A stretch of 64,000 nucleotides of DNA from Flaccisagitta enflata (GCA_965153355.1 OZ231126.1:1922001-1986000); one strand, 5' to 3'. Shown: positions 22,354-33,699, counted from the stretch's first letter. Numbers and translations are program-made. Notes: generated from the letters alone by a model not told the origin.

Positions 22354-22539
22354 AAACTCATATTGGCAAGGTGCCGAACTGATGGTTAAGATGACTACGA
22401 CAGAGAAAGTTCTCTCAGTGGAATTCAAAGATACGGGAGGAACTTCGCTATTTGAATATGTGATCAAGGGAAAGATTTCATCGTCGCCTTCTTACGATAT
22501 AGACACTGTTTGTTCCCTTAACAAAGAAGATTATTTCAG
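22354..22539 (+). CDS. FReD module 4, central exon
   Basis: Acceptor GAAACAG, donor GTGAGT. SYWQGAELMVKMTTTEKVLS then VEFKDTGGTSLFEYVIKGK is a well-preserved FReD core (EFWLGxDxIxxLT...LRVELxDxxGxxxxAEYxxF). One nt in, phase 2 out. Confidence 0.85.
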
Positions 22540-23173
22540 GTGAGTTTAGCGACTATTGAGCAAGTGGTAGGCAAAAGATACCAGTCAATTGGTAGAAACA
22601 AAGAACTGATGTCTTGCATTCGCTTGTTTATTTTTCACTATTCAGTGTACAAAACTCAATTTTTTCTTTCCAACCTCAAACTCATCCTTAGCCCAAGCCC
22701 ATTCCTGAGTCTCACGTAACAGGCTAATACCACCCCTAACCACACCTCTTACCCTAACTTTTAGACCCACCCCTGGCCCTCACTTAAATCCCACTTAGAC
22801 CCATCCCCCTAGCCCTCACTTAACCCCCACTTATGACCCATCACAAGAAAGTATCTTTTGGCCAAAAACCAAATGGGCAGTTTGTCAGGGCGTGTTTCTA
22901 GTGAAGATGAAAAGCGCGTTTGTTCCTTTGAAACGCGTTTACAGCGTGAACACATATCTAAGAACTGTCCCTGGAGTGAGCAAAGTGAGTGAGCGAGCCC
23001 ATGAATGGAGCAAGCAAGCGCTGCGAAGCGGTGCGCTGCAGAGGGAGTGAGCGGTGCAAGCAAATGAACGTAGCGAGCGACTGAGTGGCCTGTTGAAACG
23101 CGATTGTCTTTTACTAGAAACGCCCCCTAAGTCACTTCAACTATACATTCAAATTGTGTCATACAAATTGCAG
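22540..23173. other. Intron with CCCTAACC-like stretch and a GGGCG-TIR copy
   Basis: A run of CCCAC/CCCTAACC-type words lies at 22680-22830, then the MITE at 22888-23132. Confidence 0.5.
22888..23132. mobile_element. GGGCG-TIR family copy (MITE)
   Basis: Starts GGGCGTGTTTCTAGTGAAGA, ends TTACTAGAAACGCCCCCTAA, with the shared interior. Confidence 0.8.
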
Positions 23174-23244
23174 TGTTTTGGATGGGGCCCAATTCGAGGC
23201 AGGACCAACGTCAGTGGCCTCTGAGTTCTTTTGGTGGTACCAAG
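23174..23244 (+). CDS. FReD module 4, WWY-box exon
   Basis: Acceptor ATTGCAG, donor GTATAA. SVLDGAQFEAGPTSVASEFF then WWYQG fits 'FSTxDxDxxxxxxCAxxxxGGWWY'. One nt in, phase 1 out. Confidence 0.78.
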
Positions 23245-23299
23245 GTATAAAATGAAACCAAGTTATATCATTAACAGTTGAGACAAACAAGACATCCAA

Positions 23300-24385
23300 G
23301 GATCGCACATGGTCAGCGGTACCCGATGCCCTGCTGGGAGTGATTCAGTGAAGAAGTAGAGTGAGAGCAGGCAGGGCAGCAGCTCTGAAAGGCCGATGTC
23401 CTGTAGGACACAGGAGTAAATTTTCAGACGTCCTAAGGGGTTATATTTCAGGCCACTGAATGCATATTTCAGGGCTGGAGGGCAGAGTTAAGGTTTCGAG
23501 GGCAAATTTGAGGCACGGAGGGCTGATTTGATGCTTGGAGGGCTGATTGAAGGTCTGCAGGGCAGATATGAGGACTGGAGGGCAGATACTATCTAGGAAA
23601 AAAGTATATCTACACCTTCTATTAAGGATATCTCCGTTTCTAAAAATGCTTCATAGATTTTTAAAAAAAGAAATTAAACTTCATCAAAAAATCTTCAAAA
23701 TGAGTTCAATCTGGTCGGTGTATCTTAAACAGTTTAGAAATTACAAGGAAAAATGTAAAAGACATTCATTTTCAAAATTAAGAAAATATAAAAGACAGCA
23801 TAATGCAAAAATTATAAACAGCTTTAAATCAACATATCTCCACTTCTAGAGCAGCTAGTACAATTTTTAAAAAAACAAAATTATCTACATCAAAAAATCT
23901 AAAAGATGAACTCATCCTGGTTTCTTTGGTTTTGTACGTTTGGAAATGGCAGATATAAATGTAAACTTCTTCCCAAATTGTAAATTTGCCTATGAGTGAT
24001 AACACCATATCCTCTATAATAAGTTAGAATAGCTTTAGATATTGCTTCCAAAAACTTTCATAAGAATTTTTAGTTAAAAAAAAAGTTATCTTATGTATTA
24101 ACACTTTTTGTATAATAATTATATGAATATCAGGTCACTTAATCATATTGTATCCCAGGTGTAGATATACTTTTTTCCTAGATAGTATATGGCATTGGGG
24201 GGCTGATTTCAAGCTGTGGGGGCTGATCTCAAGTCTAGATGGCTGATTAGTAGTCTGGAGGGTTAAATTGAGGCCTTGATGGTCAACGAGGTAGGGGGGA
24301 CAGACAGATCAAAAGAAGGTCGGACCTCTGGAAATTCCCCCCCTGTGTTCTACAGGACATTGGCCCTTTCGGCCGCTGCCCAAAA
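23300..24385. mobile_element. GCAGGGC-family element with a ladder-like repeat interior and a nested MITE
   Basis: The left end reads GGTCAGCGGTACCCGATGCC. The interior is about 20-25-bp units of the form GGCTGATTTGAGGNNTGGAG. The right end contains GGACATTGGCCCTTTCGGCC. Relatives are at 45253-46312 and 63270-63850, with a decayed one at 28520-28880. Confidence 0.65.
23587..24187. mobile_element. TA-flanked MITE with CTATCTAGGAAAAAAGTAT ends
   Basis: About 30-bp perfect inverted ends (CTATCTAGGAAAAAAGTATA and complement), TA on both sides, AT-rich interior without a real ORF. The ends resemble those of the element at 51461-52064. Confidence 0.9.
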
Positions 24386-24546
24386 AAGCTTCAGTCTTGT
24401 TATTTGCAAACTGAACTGAGCTGAGAACGTGTAGGTAGATGTAGGTGAATAAGTAACCTATAGAACTTGTAAAGCTTCTGAAAAATGTCACCGATCAATG
24501 CAAGAAATATCATAATCAATAGTGATGAATTGTTACCTGATTTCAG

Positions 24547-24633
24547 GACAATCATTGGATCCGTACTGTACAATTGATAAATCCATGTTCCCAACTGCAA
24601 AGGGAACGGGCTTTGGATGGACTGTTCATCAAA
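24547..24633 (+). CDS. FReD module 4, post-WWY exon
   Basis: Acceptor GATTTCAG, donor GTAAGT. QSLDPYCTIDKSMFPTAKGT then GFGWTVHQ corresponds to 'C...xLNG......GIxWxxW'. Two nt in, phase 1 out. Confidence 0.72.
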
Positions 24634-24747
24634 GTAAGTCGTTTTTTTCCATTTTTAGTTTTTGTGGATCTCAATTCTCTTGACTATTCTTCCGGCCATT
24701 AAATTGGTTCAAAAAAGCGCCGAGACCGAAAAGCATTTTTGCATTTT

Positions 24748-25240
24748 CAAGTGCGTCCTCGCACTTCTATAAGAGGTCATGTCCGTCGGTCGGTTGGTTT
24801 GTCGGTTGGTTGGTCGGTGGGTCTTTCGATCACGCAAACGTTTGAAACGCGCAAAATGGCTATTCGGACGTATTTCTTTATTCCTATCACCTTTCAAGCC
24901 ATACCACATTCATTTTCATTCATTTATTCATTCATTCAATCATTCATTCAATCATTCATTCAATCATTCATTCATTCAATCATTCATTCATTCATTCATT
25001 CATTCATTCATTCATTCATTCGTTCATTCATTCATTCATTCATTCATTCATTCATTCATTCATTCATTCATCAGAAACGTTCATTCACAAATTCTTAATC
25101 AAGCTAGGCGCACTTATTGGCCATTACTTGGCCTTGTTGGTTTAGTAGTAATATTGTCCATTTTTTATGTGCTGTACTTCTGTATACTGCCCCCACAAAG
25201 CTGCATTGACATAACGGGCTATAGAGTTGCGTGCGTGTGA
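24748..25240 (+). mobile_element. GTCGCG-related repeat with internal TTCA expansion
   Basis: Head GTCCTCGCACTTCTATAAGA and GGTCGGTTGG repeats; tail GCGCACTTATTGGCCATTAC with a GCCTTGTTG end at about 25133. Between them is the TTCA microsatellite. It resembles 696-838 and 13014-13215. Confidence 0.6.
24909..25072 (+). repeat. (TTCA)n microsatellite
   Basis: About 40 TTCA units with a few TCAA and TTCG variants. Confidence 0.96.
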
Positions 25241-25281
25241 CAAAAAAGTAAACTGTAAAGTGCATTTTCTTCATCTTTTAG

Positions 25282-25357
25282 ATGTGGACAAGATTACGCT
25301 GAAACTTCGGAGAAAGAAAGCCGCCGATACTTGCACAAATCTCCACGCTCATAAATG
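25282..25357 (+). CDS. Exon at the end of FReD module 4
   Basis: Acceptor TCTTTTAG, donor GTTATT. DKITLKLRRKKAADTCTNLH occupies the 'SLKxxxMKIRP' C-terminal strand of the module, followed by the first Cys of the next. Two nt in, phase 2 out. Confidence 0.68.
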
Positions 25358-25629
25358 GTTATTCTTCCGCTTTGCATTATATTAATTACAGTGGGTGTAA
25401 TCTTTTCTTGTTGAACCCCGCTCCAACGGATCCGCTAACAACTGAATTTCGCCTTTTACAGTTACTTATTCTTTGTTCCTTCTGCCAATTTTATTTCATT
25501 TCTCATATTGGTTATAATAGAATTCTGCCTATGAAAGATTAAATCTATTTGTCCCTCCCAAATCCATTAGAGCGGGATTAGACCGCATAAACTTCAATTT
25601 CAATCAGCTGCTGCCATTTATATTTACAG

Positions 25630-25700
25630 GGACAAATGTGTATTGGTCCCCGACCCGACAGACGTCGCAGTTCACAAAATTCTTATTTTATTCAACATTG
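25630..25700 (+). CDS. FReD module 5, first exon
   Basis: Acceptor TTTACAG, donor GTAAGG. KCVLVPDPTDVAVHKILILF corresponds to the FReD 'C..........SGVYxI' opening. One nt in, phase 1 out. Confidence 0.68.
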
Positions 25701-25800
25701 GTAAGGAGTCTTTTGATTATGCTTTTGGACACGCCTGCTACCTAATCTGAACAACCCCATTCTCCATTTTTCACTTTCTGTTTCTTTTCCTGCATCTTTC

Positions 25801-27066
25801 ACCAGTAATGGCGGCTATCGTCGTGAGAAAAAAAGTCGTCTTTTCATTTGTTAGATCAAATCATGAGCACTTAATCAGAGAAAAATAGAACTAAGCTAAA
25901 TGAGCTAGATGAGCAAAAATGCTCAAAATCACACAACCAGACAACCAGCTATACTCACTGACATGCTTTCTTGTATTTGCATGCTCATATCAAAACATTT
26001 ATAAATCTATCCCATTAAAGATTGACTGAGCTAAATGAGCTGAGTGAGCTAGAATAATTAAAATTACCCTAACAGATGAGCAGGTATACTCATTGATACA
26101 GTAGATGTCGTCTATACTTGGAAATGCGGGGGCCCCCATATCGTTATCACCATTTGTGCAAATAAAACGAAACTGTGTATGTATAATGCATATGTCCTAA
26201 AAGGTTGACAATAGGGTATGGCAGCTCAGTTAAGAGAAAATTCTTTTGAATACACTAAATCAAATTCGCCTGATAAAATCAGCTTTTGGAATTGGTCAAG
26301 TAGTTAACTCATTTGACTTCAGGTTTATCTTAATTAGTTTATTTAGTCAAAGGTTCCAGGTTCGAATCGCGGGTTGGTCTTGCAAATGGATGAAGCTGAA
26401 ATTCTGCAAAAAAAGTGATTGATCCTGAAATTTTATACTTAAAGTTTTTTTCCTAGGGTAAGCCATAGGGGGATGCCATACCCCATCGTCAACCCCTTAG
26501 GGTCTATACATTACATCAGCAAAATATCAGTCCCCTAAGTATACTGATGCTCAGGTTATGAGCTCCCCCGTATTTCCAAGTCTAGACGACATCTACTGTA
26601 TGCTCTTTTGTATCTGCTTGCCTAAACATATAGCAAAATATTTATTCATTTATCGCATTTGAAATCAAAAAAAGAAGATTGACCTAAATGAGCTAAATGA
26701 GCTAGAATGCTCAAAAACACCCTTATAGATGAGAAGCTATGCTCATAAACATGTTTTTTTGTATTTGCATGTTCAAACAAACATAAATACATTTTTTATT
26801 GATCCTACTTGAAATCATGATAAATCAAAAAAGATGTAATCTAAATTTTTTATAAATAAATCTTTCAAAAATCAAAACGCAAAAAATATTTGTGGTGAAG
26901 CTTTGCGCCAAATGAAAGAGAATTATCAAATCTGATTACCCTGTCAATTTTGTTAAAAAAAACAATTGGTCGATTGAGATGCTCAACTTTTACATACGAA
27001 AATGAAAACCATGTTTTTCTCAAAAATGTCAAAAAGTCGAAGACTGACTTTTGACTTTTTTCCCCA
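25801..27066 (+). mobile_element. ACCAGTAATGG-family element with a nested MITE
   Basis: Starts ACCAGTAATGGCGGCTATCG and ends GACTGACTTTTGACTTTTTT. The interior repeats a roughly 150-bp unit with AAATGAGCTAAATGAGCTAG and GATGAGCAG. Interrupted at 26097-26600. Further copies at 46933, 56573 and 60031, all forward. Confidence 0.8.
26097..26600. mobile_element. TA-flanked foldback MITE with a tRNA-like B-box segment
   Basis: Ends CAGTAGATGTCGTCTA and TAGACGACATCTACTG with TA outside. Inner arms also pair (GACAATAGGGTATGGCA with TGCCATACCCCATCGTC). Between about 26285 and 26380 it holds GGTTCGAATCGCGGGTTGG, a pol III B-box-like motif, and an A-box-like TTGGTCAAGTAGTTAACTCA. Confidence 0.85.
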
Positions 27067-27233
27067 ACAATATTAGGTTTGCATAACACGACAATCGCAT
27101 TCATCGCAAAAGGGCACAGATAAGGCTTAGAAACAAGCCTGGCAACAAACGCAAGCTAAGGAAGAACAAATAAAGAAAAAGTTGTAAACGGCGACGTAAG
27201 AATTGACAGTAAACGATCTTTTTGTTTTTACAG

Positions 27234-27367
27234 GCGGTTGCTTTGATGTACTGAAGGGGGAGGAGTTGTATATTGAAGATAAAAAACCATTAATGTTGCT
27301 GCGCGATACTGGAGATGGATTAGACAAAATAACAACAATGAAACAGTACCAAGATGGATTTGAGACG
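27234..27367 (+). CDS. FReD module 5, second exon
   Basis: Acceptor TTTTACAG, donor GTAGGA. GCFDVLKGEELYIEDKK then PLMLLRDTGDGLD (TVLQRRxDGSxDF) and MKQYQDGFET (W.xYxxGF). Two nt in, phase 0 out. If unspliced the frame runs into the GTCGCG repeat. Confidence 0.8.
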
Positions 27368-27407
27368 GTAGGAATAGAAAATGGTCGACATCCAGTCACT
27401 TGGTTAA

Positions 27408-27600
27408 GAAACAAGGCCGGATACACGGCTACCCCAGTCGCGTGCGGGTGGGCAGGGGCCATATTTCAGGTCACGATCAGTTGAGCAGGAGCAGTGAGGC
27501 CAAAGACGGCAAAAACCCAAAAAAAGTAGTATAAAAGACGGACGGACCAACGGACGGACCGACAAAGCGGGGTGTTGAGTCGCGTAGCACGCGACTTAAA
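27408..27600 (-). mobile_element. GTCGCG-family repeat
   Basis: Complete reverse copy: ACAAGGCCGGATACACGGCT at the left, GTCGCGTAGCACGCGACTTA at the right. Confidence 0.9.
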
Positions 27601-27840
27601 ACTGCATGAAAAATGAAATTTGTGTTTATAAACGGCCTGATCATCTGAGATGGATGAATCAATGAAATAATTGAAGAATTGGTGTGTGGAAAATATAAAC
27701 ATATTGAATGGAAATGACTCTAAATAATCGCTTGCGGGTGGGCAGGGGCTGCAATGCTCAGAAATCAGCCAACTTGACTTCATCCGAATTTTGTTTAAAT
27801 TGATTTGAAAAAAAACCTCTTAATTTGGTAACATTTTCAG

Positions 27841-27895
27841 ACATCAGCCAAAGGAATATGGATTGGGTTGGATCGTCTTGTAAAGGTGACCAAAG
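27841..27895 (+). CDS. FReD module 5, W-GLD exon
   Basis: Acceptor ATTTTCAG, donor GTGAGA. TSAKGIWIGLDRLVKVTK is a clear 'GEFWLGLDxIHxLT' match. Phase 0 in, 1 out. Confidence 0.85.
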
Positions 27896-29054
27896 GTGAG
27901 ACCACCCAATGAGTTATCAAAACCCATTCTATAGAAGCTAGAAATCCTTATTTCTGCATACATGACATCTCGGTGAAAGAACCGTATTTTTTGGTTTACT
28001 TTCCATTTTCACTTTTTTCTTCTCTTTTATGAATTTAAGCGACTTTAGCGACTTTACAAAAGTAAAATGTGATGACTACAGATTTTATTGATCATTCTTT
28101 ATGTAGTCATAGCGAAATATGTGGGTTTTTGGATCAGTAGTTGTTTATATACTGTTCAAAAGTACTAAGAATACCATTAGATAATTTCAAAAAGACAGTC
28201 ATTTTGTATGTCAGTGTCTGTCTCTGAGCACTTCACTCAGAGAAATGATGACAGACGAGCAATCCTCAAGCTTTTCTTGAGACATAGTGCTTCACCTTTG
28301 ATTAAGATTCATGTTTCACAATAAGAAAACATCTTGCGAAGCAGCCACAGGTGAGCCCAGAGTTTTCTACGAGCCTAAGTCATTAAATCTAAAAAGAAAT
28401 GTTTCATCAACAGCTAAATCGCTTTGGGTTGGATATCAGTATACTCAGAAATTAGAGCCTGCTAGAATACGACCAAATCACTGTTATGTTAAGCGTGGTG
28501 CGTCAGACACTGATTAAACCAGTCGCTCAAGGGCAATATATGGTCAGCGATACCCTTTGCCCTGCATTGCGCCATCGTGATAGTAAGCGAGAGGAAACGG
28601 GCACAGCGGCAACAGATGGAGTAATGTCCCGACAGAGGGACTTTCATTCGTCCTACCTAATGGGGCACATGAGGTGCTGACTTTGAGCCTAACTTGCCTG
28701 TTGAAGGCCCCCAAGCCAAAACAAGGCTTGCGATAGCTGATTTCAATCCTAAGAGGGTGGATTCAAAGGTTGAAAGGGTTGGAATTAGGCCCTTGAGAGT
28801 TGATTTTGGGCCGGTAAGGGGCGGCTGGAGGCCTGGGTAGGATAACTAACTTCGAGGGGAAATCGGTTGTGCTGACCAACAGGTGTTTTTGCAACTTTTA
28901 ATTCATGTTGAGTTTTAACAGAGCGTGCCAATCTTATTCATTGCACCTCTAGCTTTTTTGTGTTTTGTTTTGTTTTGTTTTTGCTTTTGTTTTTGTTTTT
29001 GTTTTTGTTTTTGTTTTTGTTTTTGTTTAGTTTTTTTTTTTTTTTTTTTTTTAG
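27896..29054. other. Intron with an unassigned open frame and a decayed GCAGGGC repeat
   Basis: A 69-codon frame at 28311-28517 has coding-like composition but cannot be joined in phase to its neighbours. From about 28520 to 28880 the sequence resembles the GCAGGGC family (GGTCAGCGATACCCTTTGCC). A TTTTG tract lies at 28962-29029. Confidence 0.5.
28962..29029 (+). repeat. (TTTTGT)n/(TTTTG)n microsatellite
   Basis: Short-period T/G repeat running into a poly-T tract that provides the pyrimidine run before the acceptor at 29054. Confidence 0.93.
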
Positions 29055-29247
29055 ACAAATGTGATTTGACGGCGCAAATTGAAGAAAAAAGGTTGGGCGT
29101 GAGTGGAGGTCCACATTACCGCACTTATCCCCAATTCGAAGTAAAATCAAAATCCGCTGGCAAATACGAAATATCAATTCCATGTTATGCTAAAGAAATC
29201 AAAGGCTTTACAGATGGATTCTCAATAATGGAGGAACCATCCACCAA
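29055..29247 (+). CDS. FReD module 5, central exon
   Basis: Acceptor (T)nAG, donor GTAAAT. CDLTAQIEEKRLGVSGG then YRTYPQFEVKSKSAGKYEIS (YAxYxxFxVxxxxxxYxL) and FTDGFSIMEEP (HNGxxFSTxD). Two nt in, phase 2 out. Confidence 0.83.
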
Positions 29248-29486
29248 GTAAATGATAAGGCGCTAACGGAGCTAAGTCACAATGGGCTGAAGTACAGGCG
29301 CTGTGCGTGTCAAAATCCATTGTAATAGATCATATTTTTCTCGGCGTTTGACTGTTTTGCGTCATCTTGATGAAGCGTTTTTACGAATTACCACAGACCT
29401 CCAAAAATTATTTTCCTTTTGACTTTGGCTGGTATGACAGAATGACGTTGCCTTTGGAGTCGTTCGTAGTCACAGACAATCGCGTT

Positions 29487-29690
29487 TTTGGATGCGTCTG
29501 TCAGGAACGCATCCCTATAAGAGGGGTTGTCCGTCCGTTGGTCGGTCCGTCTGTCAGTCCATCTGTCGGTACGTCTGTTGGTCCGTCTGTCCGTTGGTCC
29601 GTTCGTCCATTACGCCTTTGCAGAAACCGCGTTTCTCGACTGTTTTTGGCCACGGTGAGATCCCATACTGAAACAGATGATCAACCAACA
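29487..29690 (+). mobile_element. GTCGCG-related repeat, divergent
   Basis: TGCGTCTGTCAGGAACGCAT followed by GGTCCGTCTGTC repeats; the tail is not recognisable. It begins in a fragment of the GGGCG-TIR element (CACAGACAATCGCGTTTTT at about 29471). Confidence 0.5.
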
Positions 29691-29710
29691 TGTTTTGAGA
29701 CCCCCCTTTA

Positions 29711-30236
29711 CAGTCAGAGGACAAGACACAATGCGTAGAGAACTCACTCTGTAAGCTTTGAAACAACTCGCTGATGATAAACAGAATGCTGTAAACAACA
29801 ACTGGTTATGGATATTACAGCCGTTTGTTATGCTACAAAGTTGGCAAAAAATCAACTGAATTAGATTAGAATGTGACAAGCATGTTCATAAATGTAATAA
29901 AATTTTGAAAAGTTTGATATATCACACTTAACACTTTTATAGGAAATGTATTTTCTAACGTTTTATTATGACTAAATTAATCATTGATAGTAATTTTCAT
30001 TTTCATATTAGATTTTATGTTACGACTTATCAAACTTCTTAGATTTTCATCAGGATTATGAATTTGCATGTTTCATTCTATTTCATTGAAGTTGAATTTT
30101 TGCCAATTTTGGAGCAGAACAGCTGGCTGTAATTTAAACAACCAATTGTTGAATACAGCATTCTGTTAATCATCAGCAGGTTGGATCAAAACCAACAGAG
30201 TGAGTTCTCTACCTATTGTGTTTTGTCCACTGACTG
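29711..30236. mobile_element. Foldback MITE with about 110-bp inverted ends
   Basis: Starts CAGTCAGAGGACAAGACACA and ends TGTGTTTTGTCCACTGACTG. The arms pair through AACAGAATGCTGTA and its complement. The interior is AT-rich. Confidence 0.85.
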
Positions 30237-30329
30237 TCTACCTCTTAATCGTTTCACCCGTCAGTTTGTCACTCTGTCTCTCCTAATATGTCACATGATC
30301 AATACACAGTCCAGACGCATCATTGCCCA

Positions 30330-30432
30330 ATCGGGCTTATAAACAGTTGAAATTCTAGAATGTGTACACGCTGTGAACACATTTCACGGGGACAAACGCG
30401 TTTTTGGTTGTCAGTAGAAACACGTCCTCGAT
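30330..30432. mobile_element. Half copy of the GGGCG-TIR family
   Basis: Only the GTGTACACGCTGTGAACAC...TCAGTAGAAACACGTCCTC half is present. Confidence 0.6.
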
Positions 30433-30691
30433 GAAACACGCCCGTTTTCTTTCTCTCAGACAAACGTTTCAAATTGGTGGTAGTCGTTGTCCGGCTTCTT
30501 GGTGGTTTGATTCCTGCCAACAACCAACTGCAAGACGGTAAAAGTGGTCGATTACATTGCACAACACTTGCACTGCAAAATATTACATAGCACTTCATTT
30601 GTATCGCACTACATGCATTGTACATTGCATTGAACAACGCTGTTTTCAATTAACCCCACAATTTTCCTCCTGACACACTTATACAGCAGCA

Positions 30692-30840
30692 TTTTTAGTC
30701 GCGGACACGCGACTCTACACCTTGCCGTGTCGCTCGGTCTATCGGTCGGTCGGTCACATTTTTGAATTCCGAGCGGTTTTCGCATTACTGCTCCTGCCCA
30801 ACCGTCCGCGACTGGACTGCCGTGTATCCGGCCTCTTAGA
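30692..30840 (+). mobile_element. GTCGCG-family repeat, GCGGACACGCG subfamily
   Basis: TTTTTAGTCGCGGACACGCG head and CCGTCCGCGACTGGACTGCC with a CCGGCCTCTT tail. Confidence 0.85.
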
Positions 30841-30960
30841 CAACGTTAAGAGAAATGAGATGTTTTGTCCGACTGTCAGTCTATTGGTCTGTCCGTCGGT
30901 AACAAACGCTGTTTAGGAATCACGAAAATACAGTGGAAAAATTTCTTTCTCTGTCTATCA

Positions 30961-31000
<40 letters not shown>

Positions 31001-31265
31001 TTCTTTTTTTTCTCTCTTCCCACAACAAGCTAGGTAGGAAGAGAGCAAAGAATACGCATCTATGGATCGAATTTTGGCCATGTTTATTGATTAGGGCGGG
31101 AAAGATGAAACAAGAAATTTATTGGATTTTTAATGGTTTACTTGCAAGCTTCCGTGATAGTGTCCCTAAATAGAAAGAGATACCCTTGGGCCTTGGGCAC
31201 CCCCGTCATTCCTTGACTACTAGTTGACCACTGGTTAAAGAATGAAGATTTGTGTCGTTGTCCAG
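30840..31265. other. Intron with GTCT repeats, otherwise unrecognised
   Basis: A (GTCT)n/(CT)n tract lies at 30957-31000; the remainder is unique. Confidence 0.5.
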
Positions 31266-31417
31266 GTATCCAACTTCTGATAAGCCTCATTGGGCAGACG
31301 TTGGAGATGATCTGCCCATGAAATGGGATTCAGAACAAAAACTGACTGTCACCATCGGAGGAAAATCTCCTCCTACCGATTGCCAACACAATGTTCAACT
31401 GCGCAACTGTCCATCGG
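31266..31417 (+). CDS. FReD module 5 exit and module 6 start exon
   Basis: Acceptor TTGTCCAG, donor GTAGGA. PHWADVGDDLPMKWDSEQK covers the W-box and exit, KLTVTIGGKSPP the last strand, and TDCQHNVQLRNCPSG the Cys-containing start of the next module. One nt in, phase 1 out. Confidence 0.7.
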
Positions 31418-31726
31418 GTAGGAATAACAAATACCCCGGAGACGGAATAGTGCGTTTTTGGACGGACGGACCAAGCTTATTGTAGGGTCGCTTATCTAGG
31501 ACTAAAGAATGTAAAAGAAGTGGAGAATACACTTATATCATTATTCTATTGGTTATACATGTATACAGGACTGTTGCAATTTAGCCTCTTTAGTCGCGTG
31601 CAATTGACTCGAGAGGTTGTTGTGTCTTCATCTGTCAGCCCGTCCATCTAATGTCTGTTGACCTGTTTGAATGGCGATCCGTATTTGTTTTGCTGCCCCT
31701 TTCCAACTACTACTTGAGGATTTTCT

Positions 31727-32724
31727 TACAGGGTGTTTCACGCGTTTTGAGGTTTAAAGAATCGAAAAAGCTTTTCTCCTAGAAAAGCTAATCCAAATCT
31801 GAAAAAAGGTCTGAGTAGATCTTGAAGTGCAGTTTTTTTATGTCACCAATTTTTTATACCTGCGCTTTTAAATATGCCCACTATGTAAGTTTGAAAAAAA
31901 AAACCATATCCAGCCTGCATCTTTAATCTGGATAACTATGGCAAAAAAAAAAAGCAAACTACTTGTTTGTTAATGTTTCACATCCAAGCAATAAGAAAAA
32001 CATAGCAAAATCCATGACCATTGTGAAGCTCTGTGAAAGATCTTTCTAATGAGACCTTGCTGGTTGTCATATCTCTATCCGTTTAGAAATGGCAGAAGAA
32101 TGAAGACAGGTGGTCAAGAATTTGGAAAGTCAGTACCACCTGATTTTCATGGGCTATTTTTATTGTAACATAGGAGTTAAACGAATTGAGTTAGAAATTG
32201 GTTCTTGGCTCCATTTTATAGAAAATTCATAGCTCTTTAATTTGCTCATGGATATCGAGTAGCTAAGACAATCCTGAGTTACGTAATTGACAAAAACAGA
32301 AAGAGCAAAATTTCTCAATGGAAAAAAATTGAAATGAGCATTTTTTTCAATCTGTGATTTTTTTTTCAATCTTTTGCCATTTCTAATTGAATGATGCTAC
32401 AATGTCCAGCAACATTGCATTTTGAAAATTTTTGCAGAGCTTTTAAACAGTCATGGATTTTCTGTAGTTCTGGCCAATAGTTGACCAGAAACTAGTTAAA
32501 GAAGTTGTCCATTTTTTTCTTTACCATGTTTAGTTAACTGGATAATGTTGTTTACTTTAAACTCCCGTAGCTCCCAAGGTAAAAAGCGCAAATACAAAAA
32601 ATTGGTGACATAAAAAAACTGCACTTCAAGATCTATTAAGACCTTTTTTCAGAATTGGAATAGCTTTTCTAGGAGAAAAGTTATGTCGATTCTTTAAACC
32701 TCAAAACGCGTGAAACACCCTGTA
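31727..32724. mobile_element. 1-kb foldback MITE, TA flanks
   Basis: Ends CAGGGTGTTTCACGCG and CGCGTGAAACACCCTG with TA outside. Arms of about 150 bp pair (CTTGAAGTGCAGTTTTTTTA with TAAAAAAACTGCACTTCAAG). Mariner-like by its ends. It lies only 34 bp upstream of the acceptor of exon 32759. Confidence 0.9.
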
Positions 32725-32758
32725 ATTGAACAATGTAAGAATTCCGGGTTTAAATCAG

Positions 32759-32923
32759 GTGGCACAGCGACGGAGAGTAGGGGTCAAATCACGACAATTT
32801 TGGTCGATAAAAAACGATACGACGTCCAATGTTATGGCGAGGACAAAATTGCCATGTTTGGAATAAAGAATGCGGTCTTTGCAAATCCCTTACACCCTCA
32901 ACCAGATGGCAAAGCACCAAAAG
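32759..32923 (+). CDS. FReD module 6, entry exon
   Basis: Acceptor AAATCAG, donor GTTTCT. ESRGQITTILVDKKRYDVQC then YGEDKIAMFGIK follows 'xGxYTIxP...FxVYCDxxGGWTVIQRR'. Two nt in, phase 1 out. Confidence 0.78.
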
Positions 32924-33326
32924 GTTTCTATTTCTTCCTCATTTCTCTCCTCATTGATGGCTAAAGATCTTTTGCTCTTCTTCTGTATGTGGTTCATTTT
33001 GCTTTCTCTTCAAAGCCAGGGTCAGGGACATGGAGAGAACTGATGCTCCCCCCCCCCCCCACACTAGCCTTTCAACTAGGAAGGATGCGCATAGTAACTA
33101 GCCAGTGATCGTGACGGCTCACAAGGCCCTCTTCCATTTTTTCATTTTGGGTATAGTGAGTGATATTGTTCCACTTATCATACCGCATAACTCTTTAAGT
33201 TTTTAAGCAAAACATTACTTCCTCCTGCGAAATGATTTTGATGCTTTCAATTCTTGTTTTTTTTTTTCTCGGTCGTGCATCTGAAATTGACACTCCACAT
33301 TCTCACCAACAAACACCCATCAACAG
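32924..33326. other. Intron, nothing recognised
   Basis: Contains a poly-C run at about 33048-33060; no repeat family seen. Confidence 0.5.
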
Positions 33327-33574
33327 ATATAAAATCATCACTTTCTTACTACTGGATGTATTCTTTGGATTTTGTTCACGATTTGACTTCGTCTGCAACG
33401 CCAATTCGGTTTACTTCATTGGATGTGGATGTGTATGACCCAAGCTATACAACGCCGAAGACGCTCAAATACTCGAATTTTGTCGTGGGGGACTCTTCCA
33501 CGGAGTACCAATTGGGTCCTGACTTATGCTCTAAAAGCAACTTTGATGACACCTTCTCAATCAGAAGAAATGGG
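33327..33574 (+). CDS. FReD module 6, large central exon
   Basis: Acceptor CAACAG, donor GTAATG. YYWMYSLDFVHDLTSSAT (FWLGxDxIHxLT), LKYSNFVVGDSSTEYQLG (YxxFxVGxxxxYxL) and NFDDTFSIRRNG (DxFSxxxNG). Two nt in, phase 0 out. The next in-phase exon I can find lies 24.3 kb downstream. Confidence 0.8.
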
Positions 33575-33699
33575 GTAATGACACAGTTACAGAATCTAGA
33601 TGCGCAGTTGAACCACACTTGTGCGCTTTTTAACTGATCCAAGAATGAAAAATCTCAGGGATATCAAAGGCCAAACATGCGATTGGATTTTTCATCTTT

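Noticed and set aside
28311-28517. 69-codon sense ORF (KKTSCEAATGEPRVFYEP) as another FReD exon
   Set aside because: Exons 27841-27895 and 29055-29247 already join in phase and complete the strand order; no acceptor gives the right phase for this frame.
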